This document shows, piece by piece, positions 19,687 to 28,699 of a stretch of DNA of 64,000 nucleotides. The stretch is taken from NCBI RefSeq assembly GCF_003115845.1, contig NZ_KZ819037.1, positions 42,251 through 106,250 of the forward strand, read 5' to 3'. Position numbers and translations under genes: made by a program. The DNA comes from Brenneria roseae subsp. roseae. Its GTDB lineage: Bacteria > Pseudomonadota > Gammaproteobacteria > Enterobacterales > Enterobacteriaceae. The notes under the pieces were generated by a model that did no database searches, had not been told where the DNA came from, and was given only the letters and a program-made list of their open reading frames with translations. Each line of letters starts with the position of its first letter. Position 1 is the first letter of the stretch.

Positions 19687-20475
19687 TTACTGAGCAGAAG
19701 GTGGTGTCGTGATATCTTCACCAAAATATTTAATCGACAGCGCTTTCAAACGCCCATCATCACGCATTTTATTCAGCTCTTCATCAAACTGTTTACGTAA
19801 GACATCGCCCTGTTCGTTTTTATGGAACGGGAAACTGACCTCTTCTACCACCAGCGAATTACCGACCAGCTTGAACGGCAGATTACGCTTGTTAATTTCT
19901 GCCAGCAAAATCGGACGGGAATTCACATAACCTTCAACACGTTTGGACAGGGCGTCATTCATCGCGCCGTCACGCGTTTCATAAGTACGAATAGTCACGC
20001 TGCCATCAGGAAACGCTTTCTTTAAGTTGTTGATATGATTGGACCCCAACACGCCGGCAACGGTTTTCCCTTTCAGATCATCCAGCGTATTGATATCGGC
20101 GTTGTCCTTGTGAGTCACAATCTGGCTGCCGTAGTAACTGTAAGGCTGGGCGAAATTGTATTTCTCCTGGCGTGCCGGGGTAATTGCCACCACGTTAGCC
20201 ACCGTATCCAGTTTACCCGCTTCCAGTTGCCCCATCAGGCCGCTGAAATCGGCCGTGACCCACTCAACCTTGTAGTTCAGATCGTTGGCGATGGTTTCCG
20301 TGACTTCAACATCAAAGCCGACCAGTTTATTATCCTGCTTGAAGCCGCTGGGATAGCTCTGGCCGGTTGACCCTACCTTCAACACTTTCTCACCCTGGGC
20401 TGCATCCTGAGAATCACAGCCAGCCACAAGAAAGGCAGTCGTCAGCGCTAAAACAGACAACGTTAATTTTTTCAT
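19687..20475 (-). CDS. Amino-acid ABC transporter substrate-binding lipoprotein
   Basis: This 262-residue SBP_bac_3 protein starts at MKKLTLSVLALTT (20475); an in-frame upstream extension is discounted. The lipobox LVAGC puts the lipidated cysteine at residue 20. The fold 3 landmarks GFDVEVTETIANDLNYKVEW, FSGLMGQLEAGKLDTVANV and the DGAMNDALSKRVEGYVNSRP loop are clear. It lies 10 nt downstream of the acetyltransferase gene. A paralogue of ~60% apparent identity is at 23887-24681. The likely ligand from context is S-(2-succino)cysteine or a related sulfur amino acid. Confidence 0.92.
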   Translation of the reverse strand: MKKLTLSVLALTTAFLVAGCDSQDAAQGEKVLKVGSTGQSYPSGFKQDNKLVGFDVEVTETIANDLNYKVEWVTADFSGLMGQLEAGKLDTVANVVAITPARQEKYNFAQPYSYYGSQIVTHKDNADINTLDDLKGKTVAGVLGSNHINNLKKAFPDGSVTIRTYETRDGAMNDALSKRVEGYVNSRPILLAEINKRNLPFKLVGNSLVVEEVSFPFHKNEQGDVLRKQFDEELNKMRDDGRLKALSIKYFGEDITTPPSAQ

Positions 20476-20485
20476 TATCATGCCT

Positions 20486-21013
20486 CTATTTTGAATTTCT
20501 TTTTTTCCACTGGTTATACAGTTGGTCATCAAGGATTTTTTCCATAAAGATCGTCAGGTGTCCTTTCCCCAAATCAGCTTGCCCGACTTCCCTGAAACCA
20601 TAATGTTTATACATTTCAATCAACCACGGATGGCTTTGCGCAGTCCCTAACGACACAGCGGGAGCTTTAAGCTGAGCAATCAAAATATTCTGCTCAAGCC
20701 AGGTCATCATTTGCTTACCCAGCCCCTGCTTTTTATAGTCAGGATGGGTGGCAAACCACCCCAGATGCGGCAAACCATAAGGGCCAGGCTCTGGCCCCCA
20801 GGGATAGCGGATAGAGAATGAAGACACCATAACGCCGTTCTTCTCCATCACGTACACGCCGTGAGACGAAATGTGTTTGCGAACCATTTCAATGTCCGCA
20901 TGCGCGGCAGAGAAATTGATGCCTAACTGACGTATCGGTTCAAAAGCCGCCAATGCCAGTGCCAGAAAGGGTTCATCATCCTCCAGCGTAGCCTGGCGGA
21001 ATACGGTACTCAT
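20486..21013 (-). CDS. GNAT N-acetyltransferase (YxeL-like)
   Basis: This 175-residue GNAT acetyltransferase has the acetyl-CoA-binding motif HPDYKKQGLGKQMMTWLEQ (Q-x-x-G-x-G type) at ~95-115 and the C-terminal MYKHYGFREVG segment. It sits between the lyase (11 nt upstream) and the binding protein (10 nt downstream), tightly coupled. In the yxe-type pathway the acetyltransferase N-acetylates S-(2-succino)cysteine before the carbon-sulfur bond is broken. Role from context. Confidence 0.88.
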   Translation of the reverse strand: MSTVFRQATLEDDEPFLALALAAFEPIRQLGINFSAAHADIEMVRKHISSHGVYVMEKNGVMVSSFSIRYPWGPEPGPYGLPHLGWFATHPDYKKQGLGKQMMTWLEQNILIAQLKAPAVSLGTAQSHPWLIEMYKHYGFREVGQADLGKGHLTIFMEKILDDQLYNQWKKRNSK

Positions 21014-21024
21014 GATGTCACCTT

Positions 21025-22389
21025 CTACGCAGACAGCAGGCCGGATTTATCCGCATAGCGGATCACCTCATCCACTTTCTGGGGCGCACTCCCCAGATAG
21101 TTGGCCGGATTCAGCCACTCTTCCAGTTCAGCAGACGTCAGTTGTTCCGACAACACCGGGTGTTCCAACAGGACGGATTTGAATGACTGGTTCTGCTCGA
21201 ATGCCTGCATGGAGCATTCGTAAACCAGATGGTGAGCCGTCTGTTTACCCAAACGTTTACCAATCTCAAACATCACTTTCTCGGACAGCAGCAAGCCGTT
21301 TTGCAGTTCCAGGTTCGCCAGCATCTGTTTTTCATTCACCGACATGCCGCGCAGAATACCCAGCGCATTCTGAAGCTGGGCCGACAGATAGATGTTGATT
21401 TCCGGTAATGCGATCCACTCCGCACGCCAGCTCATTGCATCACGCTCATGTTCCACTTTCATGGATTCATGAATCAGCGCGGCGCTTTTAAACACCGGCG
21501 CTGTCAGGCTTGCCAGCCCTTCCAGTGCGGCCGGATTGCGTTTGTGCGGCATCGTCGTGGAACCGATTTTACCCTCGGAGAAAGGTTCTTCGATTTCATT
21601 GATTTCGGTACGCATCAGGTTATACAGCTCGTTGCCGATCTTGCCCAGCGTACCGCTGATCAATACAACGACAGAGGCATACTCGGAGAAACGATCGCGG
21701 GCGGACTGCCAGCCAATGTTCGGCGTATTCAGGCCCAGCTTATCCAGCGTCAGACGCTCGATATCCGGCCCTTTATCGCCGAAGGAAGCATAAGTCCCGA
21801 TGGCGCCGTTAATGTTGCCGACCAGCACGCGTTCTTTAATTTCACTCAGGCGTTCAAGGTGACGGACAAACTCATCCAGCCAGACCGCCAGTTTAAAACC
21901 GAACGTGGTCGGCAGCGCTTGCATGCCGTGAGTGCGGCCGGTCATCAGCGTGTATTGGTATTTTTTCGACAGGCGTTTTAATTCGACCGCCAGCAGTTGA
22001 GTATCACGAAAAACAATGTCAAAAGAATGCTTTAGTTGCAGAACGGTAGCCGTATCGACAATATCCTGCGTGGTTACGCCATAATGGATAAATTCGCCGG
22101 CCGCGCCACACTGCTTCTGGATCGCAGTAATCGTCGGCATCAGAGAATGTTTCATGCGCACAGCATCTTTCGCAATCTCTTCCACATTCAGCGTGCTGGC
22201 ATCCGCTTTTTCGGCGATGGTCTGTGCCGCTTCCTGCGGGATAACGCCAAGCTCTCCTTCAGCCAGCGCCAGCGCCACCTCCACTTCAACCTGCTTTGTC
22301 AGACGATTATGCTCTGACCACACGTCCCGCATTTCAGGCGTGCCAAAATTATTCCCTATAAGAAGAAAATCAATAAGATGTGATGCCAT
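21025..22389 (-). CDS. Aspartase/fumarase superfamily lyase, probable N-acetyl-S-(2-succino)cysteine lyase
   Basis: This 454-residue enzyme has the superfamily signature GSTTMPHKRNPA (catalytic Ser loop) at ~280 and the conserved TGRTHGMQALPTTFG and HYGVTTQDIVDTA segments, so it is a fumarate-releasing lyase close to adenylosuccinate lyase. It is not the housekeeping purB by context: it heads an operon with a GNAT, a polar-amino-acid ABC importer and an M20 deacetylase. A published study (2022) described S-(2-succino) lyases, including one from Dickeya paradisiaca, that replace the monooxygenase YxeK in such clusters and split N-acetyl-S-(2-succino)cysteine into fumarate and N-acetylcysteine. 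This gene fits that description. Confidence 0.85.
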   Translation of the reverse strand: MASHLIDFLLIGNNFGTPEMRDVWSEHNRLTKQVEVEVALALAEGELGVIPQEAAQTIAEKADASTLNVEEIAKDAVRMKHSLMPTITAIQKQCGAAGEFIHYGVTTQDIVDTATVLQLKHSFDIVFRDTQLLAVELKRLSKKYQYTLMTGRTHGMQALPTTFGFKLAVWLDEFVRHLERLSEIKERVLVGNINGAIGTYASFGDKGPDIERLTLDKLGLNTPNIGWQSARDRFSEYASVVVLISGTLGKIGNELYNLMRTEINEIEEPFSEGKIGSTTMPHKRNPAALEGLASLTAPVFKSAALIHESMKVEHERDAMSWRAEWIALPEINIYLSAQLQNALGILRGMSVNEKQMLANLELQNGLLLSEKVMFEIGKRLGKQTAHHLVYECSMQAFEQNQSFKSVLLEHPVLSEQLTSAELEEWLNPANYLGSAPQKVDEVIRYADKSGLLSA

Positions 22390-22482
22390 AATAGCTTACT
22401 CGTTTGTTTGGATTTATCAGGCGGGGTTTTGTCGTTGTTCTAATCTTGGGAATATAACATGCGCCATATAGCCCCGATATAA

Positions 22483-22509
22483 CTTCTGGATCTATCTTAG
22501 ATCCAGAAG
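22483..22509. promoter_or_regulatory. Perfect 11-bp palindrome upstream of the lyase operon
   Basis: CTTCTGGATCT (22483-22493) and AGATCCAGAAG (22499-22509) form a perfect inverted repeat with a 5-nt spacer. It lies in the 167-bp gap between the dehydrogenase gene and the lyase start. There is no U-tract, so an operator or an mRNA hairpin is as likely as a terminator. Confidence 0.55.
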
Positions 22510-22556
22510 GTCGGATATTTACCATACAACGTTTTCGGGAAACCGGCGCGGCGCTT

Positions 22557-23627
22557 TTATAACTTCTCCACCGCCAGAATAGCCTGTTCTATTGCTTGCG
22601 GAGATAACGAAAACGGCAACAGCGCGGCACTGGCGGCGGGAAATTTAAAACTGCTCGCCAGATATTTCGCCACTTCCGGCTGTTTCTCACCGAACGCGGA
22701 GAGCGTCAATGGCGCGTCGTAGCGACATAATTGCGCCAGCAATTCGGCATCGGGCCGCCCGTCACCTTGCGCCAGGAGGGATTGCACCAACAATCCGAAT
22801 CCGACTTTTTCACCGTGTAACCAATCATGCAGCTCGGGGATGTGCGTCAGACGATTATGGATAGCATGCGCGACCCCTGGGGAAGGGTTATCGTCACGCA
22901 TGCTGTTGGCTAATCCCGCACCAGCAATATTGGCGTCAATGACCTGTTGCAGGGCGAGAGTCACCTGCTGATTCTCATTATCGCGTACCGCCTGCTCTCC
23001 CCACCGATTAAAGGTATCACGCGCAAAGGCCGCCGCCTGAATTTTGAGATTCAACGCCAGACTGTGACTGTTTTTTTGCTGATAAGGCTGGAATTCATAC
23101 CATTTTGCCAGCGCGTCAACAATCCCCGCCTTCAGATAGCGCACATCGCTGCGTGCAATCACCGTGCTGTCCACGATGACCATGACAGGCATCCGTTTTA
23201 AAGGATAGGTCCCCTGATGCCCGCCGAGTTCATCGTAGAAGATACTAATGGGCGACCACGCCGCGCAGGTGGCGGCAATCGTCGGCAACGTCGCCACTTG
23301 CCCATTTTCCAGACTATCCGCGACGGCCTTGGCGCAATCCAGTACGCGACCGCCGCCTATCCCCAAAACAAACCGGGTTTGATGCTGTGCGATACGTTCC
23401 CTATGGTATTCCACCGCCTCCCTGGTACATTCGCCGGCAAGAAAATGCACATCAAACTGGATCCCGCTGTTATTAAGACTGGTCGTAACCGAGGCTTCTA
23501 CCGCCTGCCAGGCTTTGGGACTGGTCACGATGGCAATTTGCCGGGCAAACGCGCGAATCAGTTCACCCACCCGATCGCATAAACCAGCCTGATGGTGATA
23601 GGCAAGGGGAGATTTTATGGTTAACAC
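22557..23627 (-). CDS. Iron-containing alcohol dehydrogenase family, HcxA (YbdH)-like hydroxycarboxylate dehydrogenase
   Basis: This 356-residue protein starts at a GTG codon with an AAGGA ribosome site. The NAD(P)-binding LGIGGGRVLDCAKAVAD and the segment TIAATCAAWSPIS are close to E. coli YbdH/HcxA, which reduces 2-oxo acids. Metal ligands are expected in GIVDALAKWYEF, HAIHNRLTHI and WLHGEKVGFG. It lies upstream of the lyase on the same strand and may act on the dicarboxylate or keto acid by-product of that operon. That link is inference only. Confidence 0.8.
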   Translation of the reverse strand: MLTIKSPLAYHHQAGLCDRVGELIRAFARQIAIVTSPKAWQAVEASVTTSLNNSGIQFDVHFLAGECTREAVEYHRERIAQHQTRFVLGIGGGRVLDCAKAVADSLENGQVATLPTIAATCAAWSPISIFYDELGGHQGTYPLKRMPVMVIVDSTVIARSDVRYLKAGIVDALAKWYEFQPYQQKNSHSLALNLKIQAAAFARDTFNRWGEQAVRDNENQQVTLALQQVIDANIAGAGLANSMRDDNPSPGVAHAIHNRLTHIPELHDWLHGEKVGFGLLVQSLLAQGDGRPDAELLAQLCRYDAPLTLSAFGEKQPEVAKYLASSFKFPAASAALLPFSLSPQAIEQAILAVEKL

Positions 23628-23886
23628 GAGGATTCCTTCATTTTCTTCTTTTTACCAATAACCCACGCTTAGGTTAATTGGTTATTCAAACGACAAGAGG
23701 CGATCATAGTAAGAATCCCCCGGAGATTTGTAATACAAGTAAACGGAATAAATTATAACGCTAAGATATAAACCCCCTTTTTTTGTGAATGATATAGTCC
23801 CTTGCGGATACGCCGTATCGGACCCCTTTAAATAACAATGTACTGATAAGGTGGTGTCCAATTTCATTTCAGACAGGGACACCACC
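23628..23886. promoter_or_regulatory. Divergent intergenic region
   Basis: This gap separates the GTG-started dehydrogenase gene (minus) from the second binding protein (plus). It is A/T-rich and contains the dyad ATAACC-CACGCTTA-GGTTA at about 23658-23675. It is a plausible shared control region. No gene on either strand is convincing. Confidence 0.4.
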
Positions 23887-24681
23887 ATGAAAAAAACATT
23901 CTCCACCGGCCTAAAAACCATACTATTTGCGATGGGGATATCCGTCGCGCTCACCGGGTGTGATAATTCCGCTTCCACCGACCAGGAAAATATCTTGCGT
24001 ATCGGCACCACCGGACAAAGTTTCCCCGGCTCTTATAAGGAAAATAATAAATTAGTCGGTTACGACGTTGATGTCGCGGAAGCCATTGCCAAGGAATTAG
24101 GCTACAAGATCCAATGGACAACGGCCGATTTCAGTGGGTTATTGGGCCAATTAGAAGCGGGCAAACTTGACACCATCGCAAATAATTTCGTCAAAACAAC
24201 CGAGCGCCAGAAAAAATACAACTTTTCCGATGCTTATTTAAATTATGCATCGCAAATCGTCACCAGCGTAAAAAATGAAGATATCCAGTCAATAGCCGAT
24301 TTAAAAGGTAAAACCATTTCGGGCGTATTAGGATCGACGCACCTCACCAACTTGCGTAATGCCTTTCCTGATAACAGCGTCACCATTCGGACCTATGAAA
24401 CGCGTGATGCCGCCGTCAGTGATGTGATAAACAATAGAGTGCAAGGCTATGTGAATTCCCGCCCGATCCTATTAGCGGAAATCAATAAACATCAATTGCC
24501 GCTCAAACTGGTTGGCGAACCGCTGTCCAATGAAATAGTCAGCTTCCCCTTTGCCAAAACGCCTGAGGGAGACAAACTCCTCGCCGGTTTTAATGAAAAA
24601 CTCAATGTATTACGCCAAAACGGTCAGCTGAAAACGTTGGCAGAGCAGTATTTCGGTAGTGATGATGTTTTGGCTAAGTAA
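23887..24681 (+). CDS. Second amino-acid ABC substrate-binding lipoprotein
   Basis: This 264-residue paralogue of the protein at 19687-20475 starts at MKKTFSTGLKTILF (23887) and has the lipobox ALTGC with Cys25. The two share long identical stretches such as DFSG-LLGQLEAGKLDTIAN, TIRTYETRDA and GYVNSRPILLAEINK. It is transcribed away from the operon without its own permease or ATPase, so it probably feeds the same transporter with a different ligand range or affinity. Confidence 0.9.
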   Translation: MKKTFSTGLKTILFAMGISVALTGCDNSASTDQENILRIGTTGQSFPGSYKENNKLVGYDVDVAEAIAKELGYKIQWTTADFSGLLGQLEAGKLDTIANNFVKTTERQKKYNFSDAYLNYASQIVTSVKNEDIQSIADLKGKTISGVLGSTHLTNLRNAFPDNSVTIRTYETRDAAVSDVINNRVQGYVNSRPILLAEINKHQLPLKLVGEPLSNEIVSFPFAKTPEGDKLLAGFNEKLNVLRQNGQLKTLAEQYFGSDDVLAK

Positions 24682-24693
24682 TTAACGAAACGA

Positions 24694-24735
24694 TTAAATC
24701 GCCAAGGGCAACAAATAGCATCCCTGGCGATTTAA
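24694..24735 (+). terminator. Stem-loop after the second binding-protein gene
   Basis: TTAAATCGCC-A-AGGG (24694-24708) pairs with CCCT-GGCGATTTAA (24722-24735) with a single bulged A and a 13-nt loop. It follows the stop codon by 13 nt. There is no U-tract, so it may protect the 3' end or be a weak terminator. Confidence 0.45.
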
Positions 24736-24770
24736 TATCCATTTGGATAATACCAAAAACCGCAGGCGAA

Positions 24771-24802
24771 AAAAAAAGCACATCGAAAGATGTGCTTTTT
24801 TT
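24771..24802. terminator. Bidirectional terminator at the end of the tRNA operon
   Basis: AGCACATC (24777-24784), loop GAAA, GATGTGCT (24789-24796) is flanked by A's on the left and T's on the right. On the minus strand it follows the Pro tRNA by 6 nt and provides a strong U-tract. Confidence 0.85.
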
Positions 24803-24807
24803 AAAAT

Positions 24808-24884
24808 TGGTCGGCGAGAGAGGATTCGAACCTCCGACCCACTGGTCCCAAACCAGTTGCGCTACCAAGCTGCGCTACTCGCCG
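24808..24884 (-). tRNA. proM: tRNA-Pro (anticodon TGG)
   Basis: The 77-nt cloverleaf begins CGGCGAGTAGCGCAGCTTGG, has anticodon loop TTTGGGA and ends TCGCCGACCA, with CCA encoded. It is the last gene of the argX-hisR-leuT-proM operon. Confidence 0.98.
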
Positions 24885-24920
24885 AATGTACTGCTTTGTT
24901 GCTTAAGCTTATCGTTTGTG

Positions 24921-25007
24921 TGGTGCGAAGAGAGGGACTTGAACCCTCACGTCCGTTAAGACACTAACACCTGAAGCTAGCGCGTCTACCAATTCCGCCA
25001 CCTTCGC
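24921..25007 (-). tRNA. leuT: tRNA-Leu (anticodon CAG)
   Basis: This 87-nt class II tRNA begins GCGAAGGTGGCGGAATTGG and has anticodon CAG in CTTCAGGTG, a long variable arm (TGTCTTAACGGACGT) and an encoded CCA end. Confidence 0.98.
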
Positions 25008-25033
25008 ATAACCATAAATCACAAACTTGAATC

Positions 25034-25110
25034 TGGGGTGGCTAATGGGACTCGAACCCACGACAACTGGAATCACAATCCAGGGCTCTACCAACTGAGC
25101 TATAGCCACC
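25034..25110 (-). tRNA. hisR: tRNA-His (anticodon GTG)
   Basis: The 77-nt cloverleaf begins GGTGGCTATAGCTCAGTTGG, has anticodon GTG in GATTGTGATT and ends GCCACCCCA, with CCA encoded. Confidence 0.98.
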
Positions 25111-25204
25111 ATAAACCACGCTTTACTACCTTTACGTACTATTTGTTACGCGGTACTTCCTTTACGGGGTAATTGTACCACCGCAGCTCTTGCACACAAC
25201 TTAG

Positions 25205-25281
<77 letters not shown>

Positions 25282-25302
25282 TTAGCGCCGTTGCGGGAGG
25301 GG

Positions 25303-25331
25303 ATACTACGGATTTAACGAGTGCCTGTCTA
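25303..25331 (-). promoter_or_regulatory. tRNA operon promoter
   Basis: On the minus strand, TAGACA (25326-25331), a 17-nt spacer and TAGTAT (25303-25308) are followed by a GC-rich discriminator (CCCCTCCCGC). Such a discriminator is typical of ppGpp-controlled stable-RNA promoters. Confidence 0.65.
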
Positions 25332-25415
25332 GTGCTTTTTTATCGAAATGACGTGTTTGCTTATGCTTTGCTCATTTCGAGTTAAATAACGTACAAATCC
25401 GTTTTTCCCTCCCCT

Positions 25416-25453
25416 AAAAACGACGATTTCACCCCGATTATCGCCGTTTTTTT
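25416..25453 (-). terminator. Terminator of the wec operon
   Basis: On the minus strand, AACGGCGAT (25440-25448) pairs with ATCGTCGTT (25419-25427, one G-U pair) and is followed by U's. It lies 28 nt past the wecG stop codon. Confidence 0.6.
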
Positions 25454-25480
25454 ACCCAGGCCCAGCGCAAAGAAGAAAAA

Positions 25481-26221
25481 CTACAAACGTCCGCTGTAAT
25501 GATAGGCAAGGTACTTCAATAGCTTCAGCTGCCGGAAAATACGGCTCGGCTGGGAGACCAGACGATAGAGCCATTCCAGCCCCAGATTTTGCCAGGCCAG
25601 CGGCGCGCGTTTCACATGTCCGGTAAAGACATCGTAGGTGCCCCCCACGCCCATGTATAAAGCGTCAGGGTAGTGACTGCGGCAATCGCGCATCAGAATT
25701 TCCTGCCGTGGCGATCCCATCGCCACGGTGACAATCTGTGCGCCGCTGGCACGAATACGCTCAAACAGCGCATCGCGCTCTGCCGGAGCGAAATAACCAT
25801 TTTGACTACCGACAATATTGACGTTCCACTGAGCCCGAAGCTTTGCTTCTGTTTGGGTCAATACGTCCGGCTTACCCCCGACCAGAAAAACCGGCGTCCC
25901 TTCCCGGCCGGCACGCTGCATCAGCGCTTCCCACAAATCGGCGCCCGCAATACGGCTCACATCAGCCTGCGGATATTTGCGGCGAATCGAGCGAACGATA
26001 CTGATCCCGTCCGCATATTTGTATTCCGCCTTTTCCAGCAAGGCGCGCAGGGCAATATCTTTCTCGGCCGTTAAGACTTTTTCGGCGTTAATGGCCACCA
26101 GCGTACCGGTTTTCACCCGCCGATCGGCAAACAGATAGTCAACAAATTGCGCCATATGGCGAAATCCGTGGATAGCTAAACCACGGATCGAATACTGGGG
26201 GATAACTGCTTTTTCTTCCAT
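25481..26221 (-). CDS. wecG: UDP-ManNAcA transferase (ECA lipid II synthesis)
   Basis: WecG (RffM) adds N-acetylmannosaminuronic acid to GlcNAc-PP-undecaprenol. The start [14 protein letters not shown] (26221) has an AAAGGA site 6 nt upstream and gives 246 residues, the E. coli length; the in-frame TTG at 26227 overlaps that site and is less likely. Family landmarks are [42 protein letters not shown] and [18 protein letters not shown]. It is the last gene of the ECA cluster, 10 nt after wzyE. Confidence 0.98.
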   Translation of the reverse strand: MEEKAVIPQYSIRGLAIHGFRHMAQFVDYLFADRRVKTGTLVAINAEKVLTAEKDIALRALLEKAEYKYADGISIVRSIRRKYPQADVSRIAGADLWEALMQRAGREGTPVFLVGGKPDVLTQTEAKLRAQWNVNIVGSQNGYFAPAERDALFERIRASGAQIVTVAMGSPRQEILMRDCRSHYPDALYMGVGGTYDVFTGHVKRAPLAWQNLGLEWLYRLVSQPSRIFRQLKLLKYLAYHYSGRL

Positions 26222-26231
26222 TCTCAATCCT

Positions 26232-27617
26232 TTACGGCACGCTGCGCGTGGGGGTGACCGGCGGCGTGGTTGACGGCGTAGCCTGTGGCCGGGAGCGCAA
26301 CAGGCGCTGCCTGATTAAACCCGCACTTTCCAGCAGCCAATACAGCAATTTGGCCACCAGCAGACAGAGGCCAAAGATGAGGCAGAAAAACACGACGCGT
26401 GAAACAAACGCATCAACCCCTTCACGCGTCAATACGATGATATTAAACACCGCCCCAAAGCAGAACGCTTGCAGAACGGCCGCCTTGTATCGATTACTGT
26501 CGTTTTTGCCCAGTTCATAAACCCAGTCGAACCATTTGATAATCAATCCAACGGCAATCGCACCCAGCGGAATGAACAGCACTCCGCCCATCACCACCAG
26601 TGAGCCTAATAACGTTGGAGAAATTGCCAGTCCGGAATGGTTATTCAATACTTCCCAGGTAAAGTAATTAGCGCTGTTCAATACCAGATTCGGGCGTTCA
26701 GGCCACAGCCAGGAAGGAATATACACGTAGAAATCACGCACGATAGGCGCGAGTCCCTGAAAATCGATTTTATCGTAATTCTGCCACAATAACGCCAGAT
26801 TCTCCCACGGCGAGAACGTATCGCGAGTCAGGTACAGAAAGGTATAAAACGCTTCATCACCGCTGACATCCATGCCGTAGCGCTTAAGCGCCAGCCAGAA
26901 CATGCCCACCACGCCGAACATCCCTGCCGCCGCCAGCATCCACAGCGTTATCCAGCCCCGCACGATGCCAATAAACAGGAACAGCGCGAAAGCAATAATC
27001 ACATTCGCCCGCGTCCCTCCGACGATGACATAAGTCAGCATGCCAAACGCCACTGTCCCGATAAGAAACAGCAGCCAGGCCCGCTGCGTCTGACGCAGGA
27101 AATACACCACCAGCATGGCCGGAATAAAGAAATAGAAAAAGCGCTTCAATGCCACACCGGAGACTTCACTGGAAAAAATCTGACTGTAAGAACGCAGTTT
27201 GAACAGCAGAAAACCGTTGTTGAGGAAGAACATCCCCACCGTCGCTATCGCGATCAGCGCCAGCAACACCCAGGTCAGATTCGTTTCCACCCGGTTCATG
27301 GTAAGAAAAGGCGGACGTACAGCGCTCGTTTTCCTGCGCAAGCGGGTTTTATAACTGACATAGTAAATAGCGTAAAACGCCGTCGCGGAAAGCAGCGCCT
27401 GTAGTAAATACGGGACGGGCACCACCTCAACGCCAAAACGAAAGATCAATACGCAGGTGAACGGAAAACCGAAATAGAACGTCAGCAGATACAGCAGCGA
27501 AAACAAGACATTGAAGTTAAAACGAACACGACGAAACTCCTGCCAGGTCAGCGTCAGAATAAAAATGACCGAAATAAGGTAAACCACGAACAGGCCACCA
27601 AATTGTCCCAGCGTCAT
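26232..27617 (-). CDS. wzyE: ECA polymerase WzyE
   Basis: WzyE polymerises the trisaccharide repeat of enterobacterial common antigen on the periplasmic side of the inner membrane. The start [14 protein letters not shown] (27617) overlaps the wecF stop by 4 nt; the upstream in-frame extension lies within wecF. It has 461 residues with about 11 membrane spans. The N-terminus ([21 protein letters not shown]) and [21 protein letters not shown] are diagnostic. Confidence 0.97.
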   Translation of the reverse strand: MTLGQFGGLFVVYLISVIFILTLTWQEFRRVRFNFNVLFSLLYLLTFYFGFPFTCVLIFRFGVEVVPVPYLLQALLSATAFYAIYYVSYKTRLRRKTSAVRPPFLTMNRVETNLTWVLLALIAIATVGMFFLNNGFLLFKLRSYSQIFSSEVSGVALKRFFYFFIPAMLVVYFLRQTQRAWLLFLIGTVAFGMLTYVIVGGTRANVIIAFALFLFIGIVRGWITLWMLAAAGMFGVVGMFWLALKRYGMDVSGDEAFYTFLYLTRDTFSPWENLALLWQNYDKIDFQGLAPIVRDFYVYIPSWLWPERPNLVLNSANYFTWEVLNNHSGLAISPTLLGSLVVMGGVLFIPLGAIAVGLIIKWFDWVYELGKNDSNRYKAAVLQAFCFGAVFNIIVLTREGVDAFVSRVVFFCLIFGLCLLVAKLLYWLLESAGLIRQRLLRSRPQATPSTTPPVTPTRSVP

Positions 27618-28699
27618 GTTGGTTCTCCCGCTGCCAGCGCCAGAGCCTGCCGCCAACCTTGCAGATAGTTAGGGTTAAAGAACGCGATTTGATGCTTATC
27701 AACGGATATCAACTGACGCTGAGCTTCACGAACCAGCGCTTCATCCAGATTATCACCGTAAAACAGCACCGGCAGATGCTGCTGCGCCAAATCCCGCCAG
27801 AAAGGATTCTTCCGGCTAATGACAAAAGGCACGCCAAACTGAATCAGCAGGCACAGCGTACCGATACCCTGTTGACGGTCAAAAATAAAGTAACCTAAAT
27901 CGCAGGTGCGCAGCATATTCAGATAATCATCAAACGCCAGTTGATCTTTCAATAGCTGAAAATGTTTCACGCCGAACAGCGCCAATCCTTCTTCCTCAAC
28001 CTGCGCAATGTAGGATGCGTTATTTGCCGGATAGCCCATCGGCACGATCACCCGAACATTAGTGCCGAACTGCTTATGAATGGCGCGCAACGCTTCCTGG
28101 TGACGATTGGTGCGATCGCCGGAATTACCGACCAGAATAGTCAGCGGCCCCGCCAGCGGCTTCTCCGCCTCTATGCCCGTCAACGCGGGATCCATCCGCG
28201 TCGGGAAATAAAGCAACGATGTGGGTACGCGAGGATATCGCTGCTGATACCACGCTAAATCGCCCTGCGTCGCAAAGACGTGTCCGATCCGCTTTTGCGC
28301 CAGACGCCGCAGCAGATAAAACAAGCGATACTTCAAACTACTGCCTTCTTCGTACAAGTCAGCGCCCCAGACATGCCAATAAACCTGTGCCGGCTTGATT
28401 TTACCGCTCAGCAGCGCCAGCCACAGCGTGGGATTAAATTGCCCGTGCAGAAAAAAACGCGTATTTCGATCGGCCTTTGCTTTCGTCATCACCGCCTGAG
28501 CCAGCGTCTTTTTATCCGCATACGTTTCAATATCAAGGGCCGGAAAATCCGCCAGCGGCAACGCGTCGCGCGTCGCCACCATAAAATGTCCCACCTGTTG
28601 TCGCGGCAATTCGTCCGCCAGAACATCATTAAAGAAACGTAAAACGGTCTGGTTATGGTGTGGGATATCAGATCCCAGGACATGAATCAGTGTCGTCAT
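27614..28699 (-). CDS. wecF: TDP-Fuc4NAc:lipid II transferase
   Basis: WecF (RffT) adds 4-acetamido-4,6-dideoxygalactose and completes ECA lipid III. It has 361 residues starting [20 protein letters not shown], with [31 protein letters not shown] and [11 protein letters not shown] as family segments. Four-nt overlaps on both sides (wzxE and wzyE) show translational coupling. Confidence 0.97.
   Translation of the reverse strand: MTTLIHVLGSDIPHHNQTVLRFFNDVLADELPRQQVGHFMVATRDALPLADFPALDIETYADKKTLAQAVMTKAKADRNTRFFLHGQFNPTLWLALLSGKIKPAQVYWHVWGADLYEEGSSLKYRLFYLLRRLAQKRIGHVFATQGDLAWYQQRYPRVPTSLLYFPTRMDPALTGIEAEKPLAGPLTILVGNSGDRTNRHQEALRAIHKQFGTNVRVIVPMGYPANNASYIAQVEEEGLALFGVKHFQLLKDQLAFDDYLNMLRTCDLGYFIFDRQQGIGTLCLLIQFGVPFVISRKNPFWRDLAQQHLPVLFYGDNLDEALVREAQRQLISVDKHQIAFFNPNYLQGWRQALALAAGEPT

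Noticed and set aside
21025..22389. Reading the lyase as housekeeping adenylosuccinate lyase (purB)
   Set aside because: The operon context (acetyltransferase, sulfur-amino-acid importer, deacetylase) and the absence of purine or hflD/mnmA neighbours argue against purB.
23682..24011. 109-codon minus-strand frame overlapping the second binding-protein start
   Set aside because: It overlaps a clear signal-peptide-coding region and has no recognisable features.
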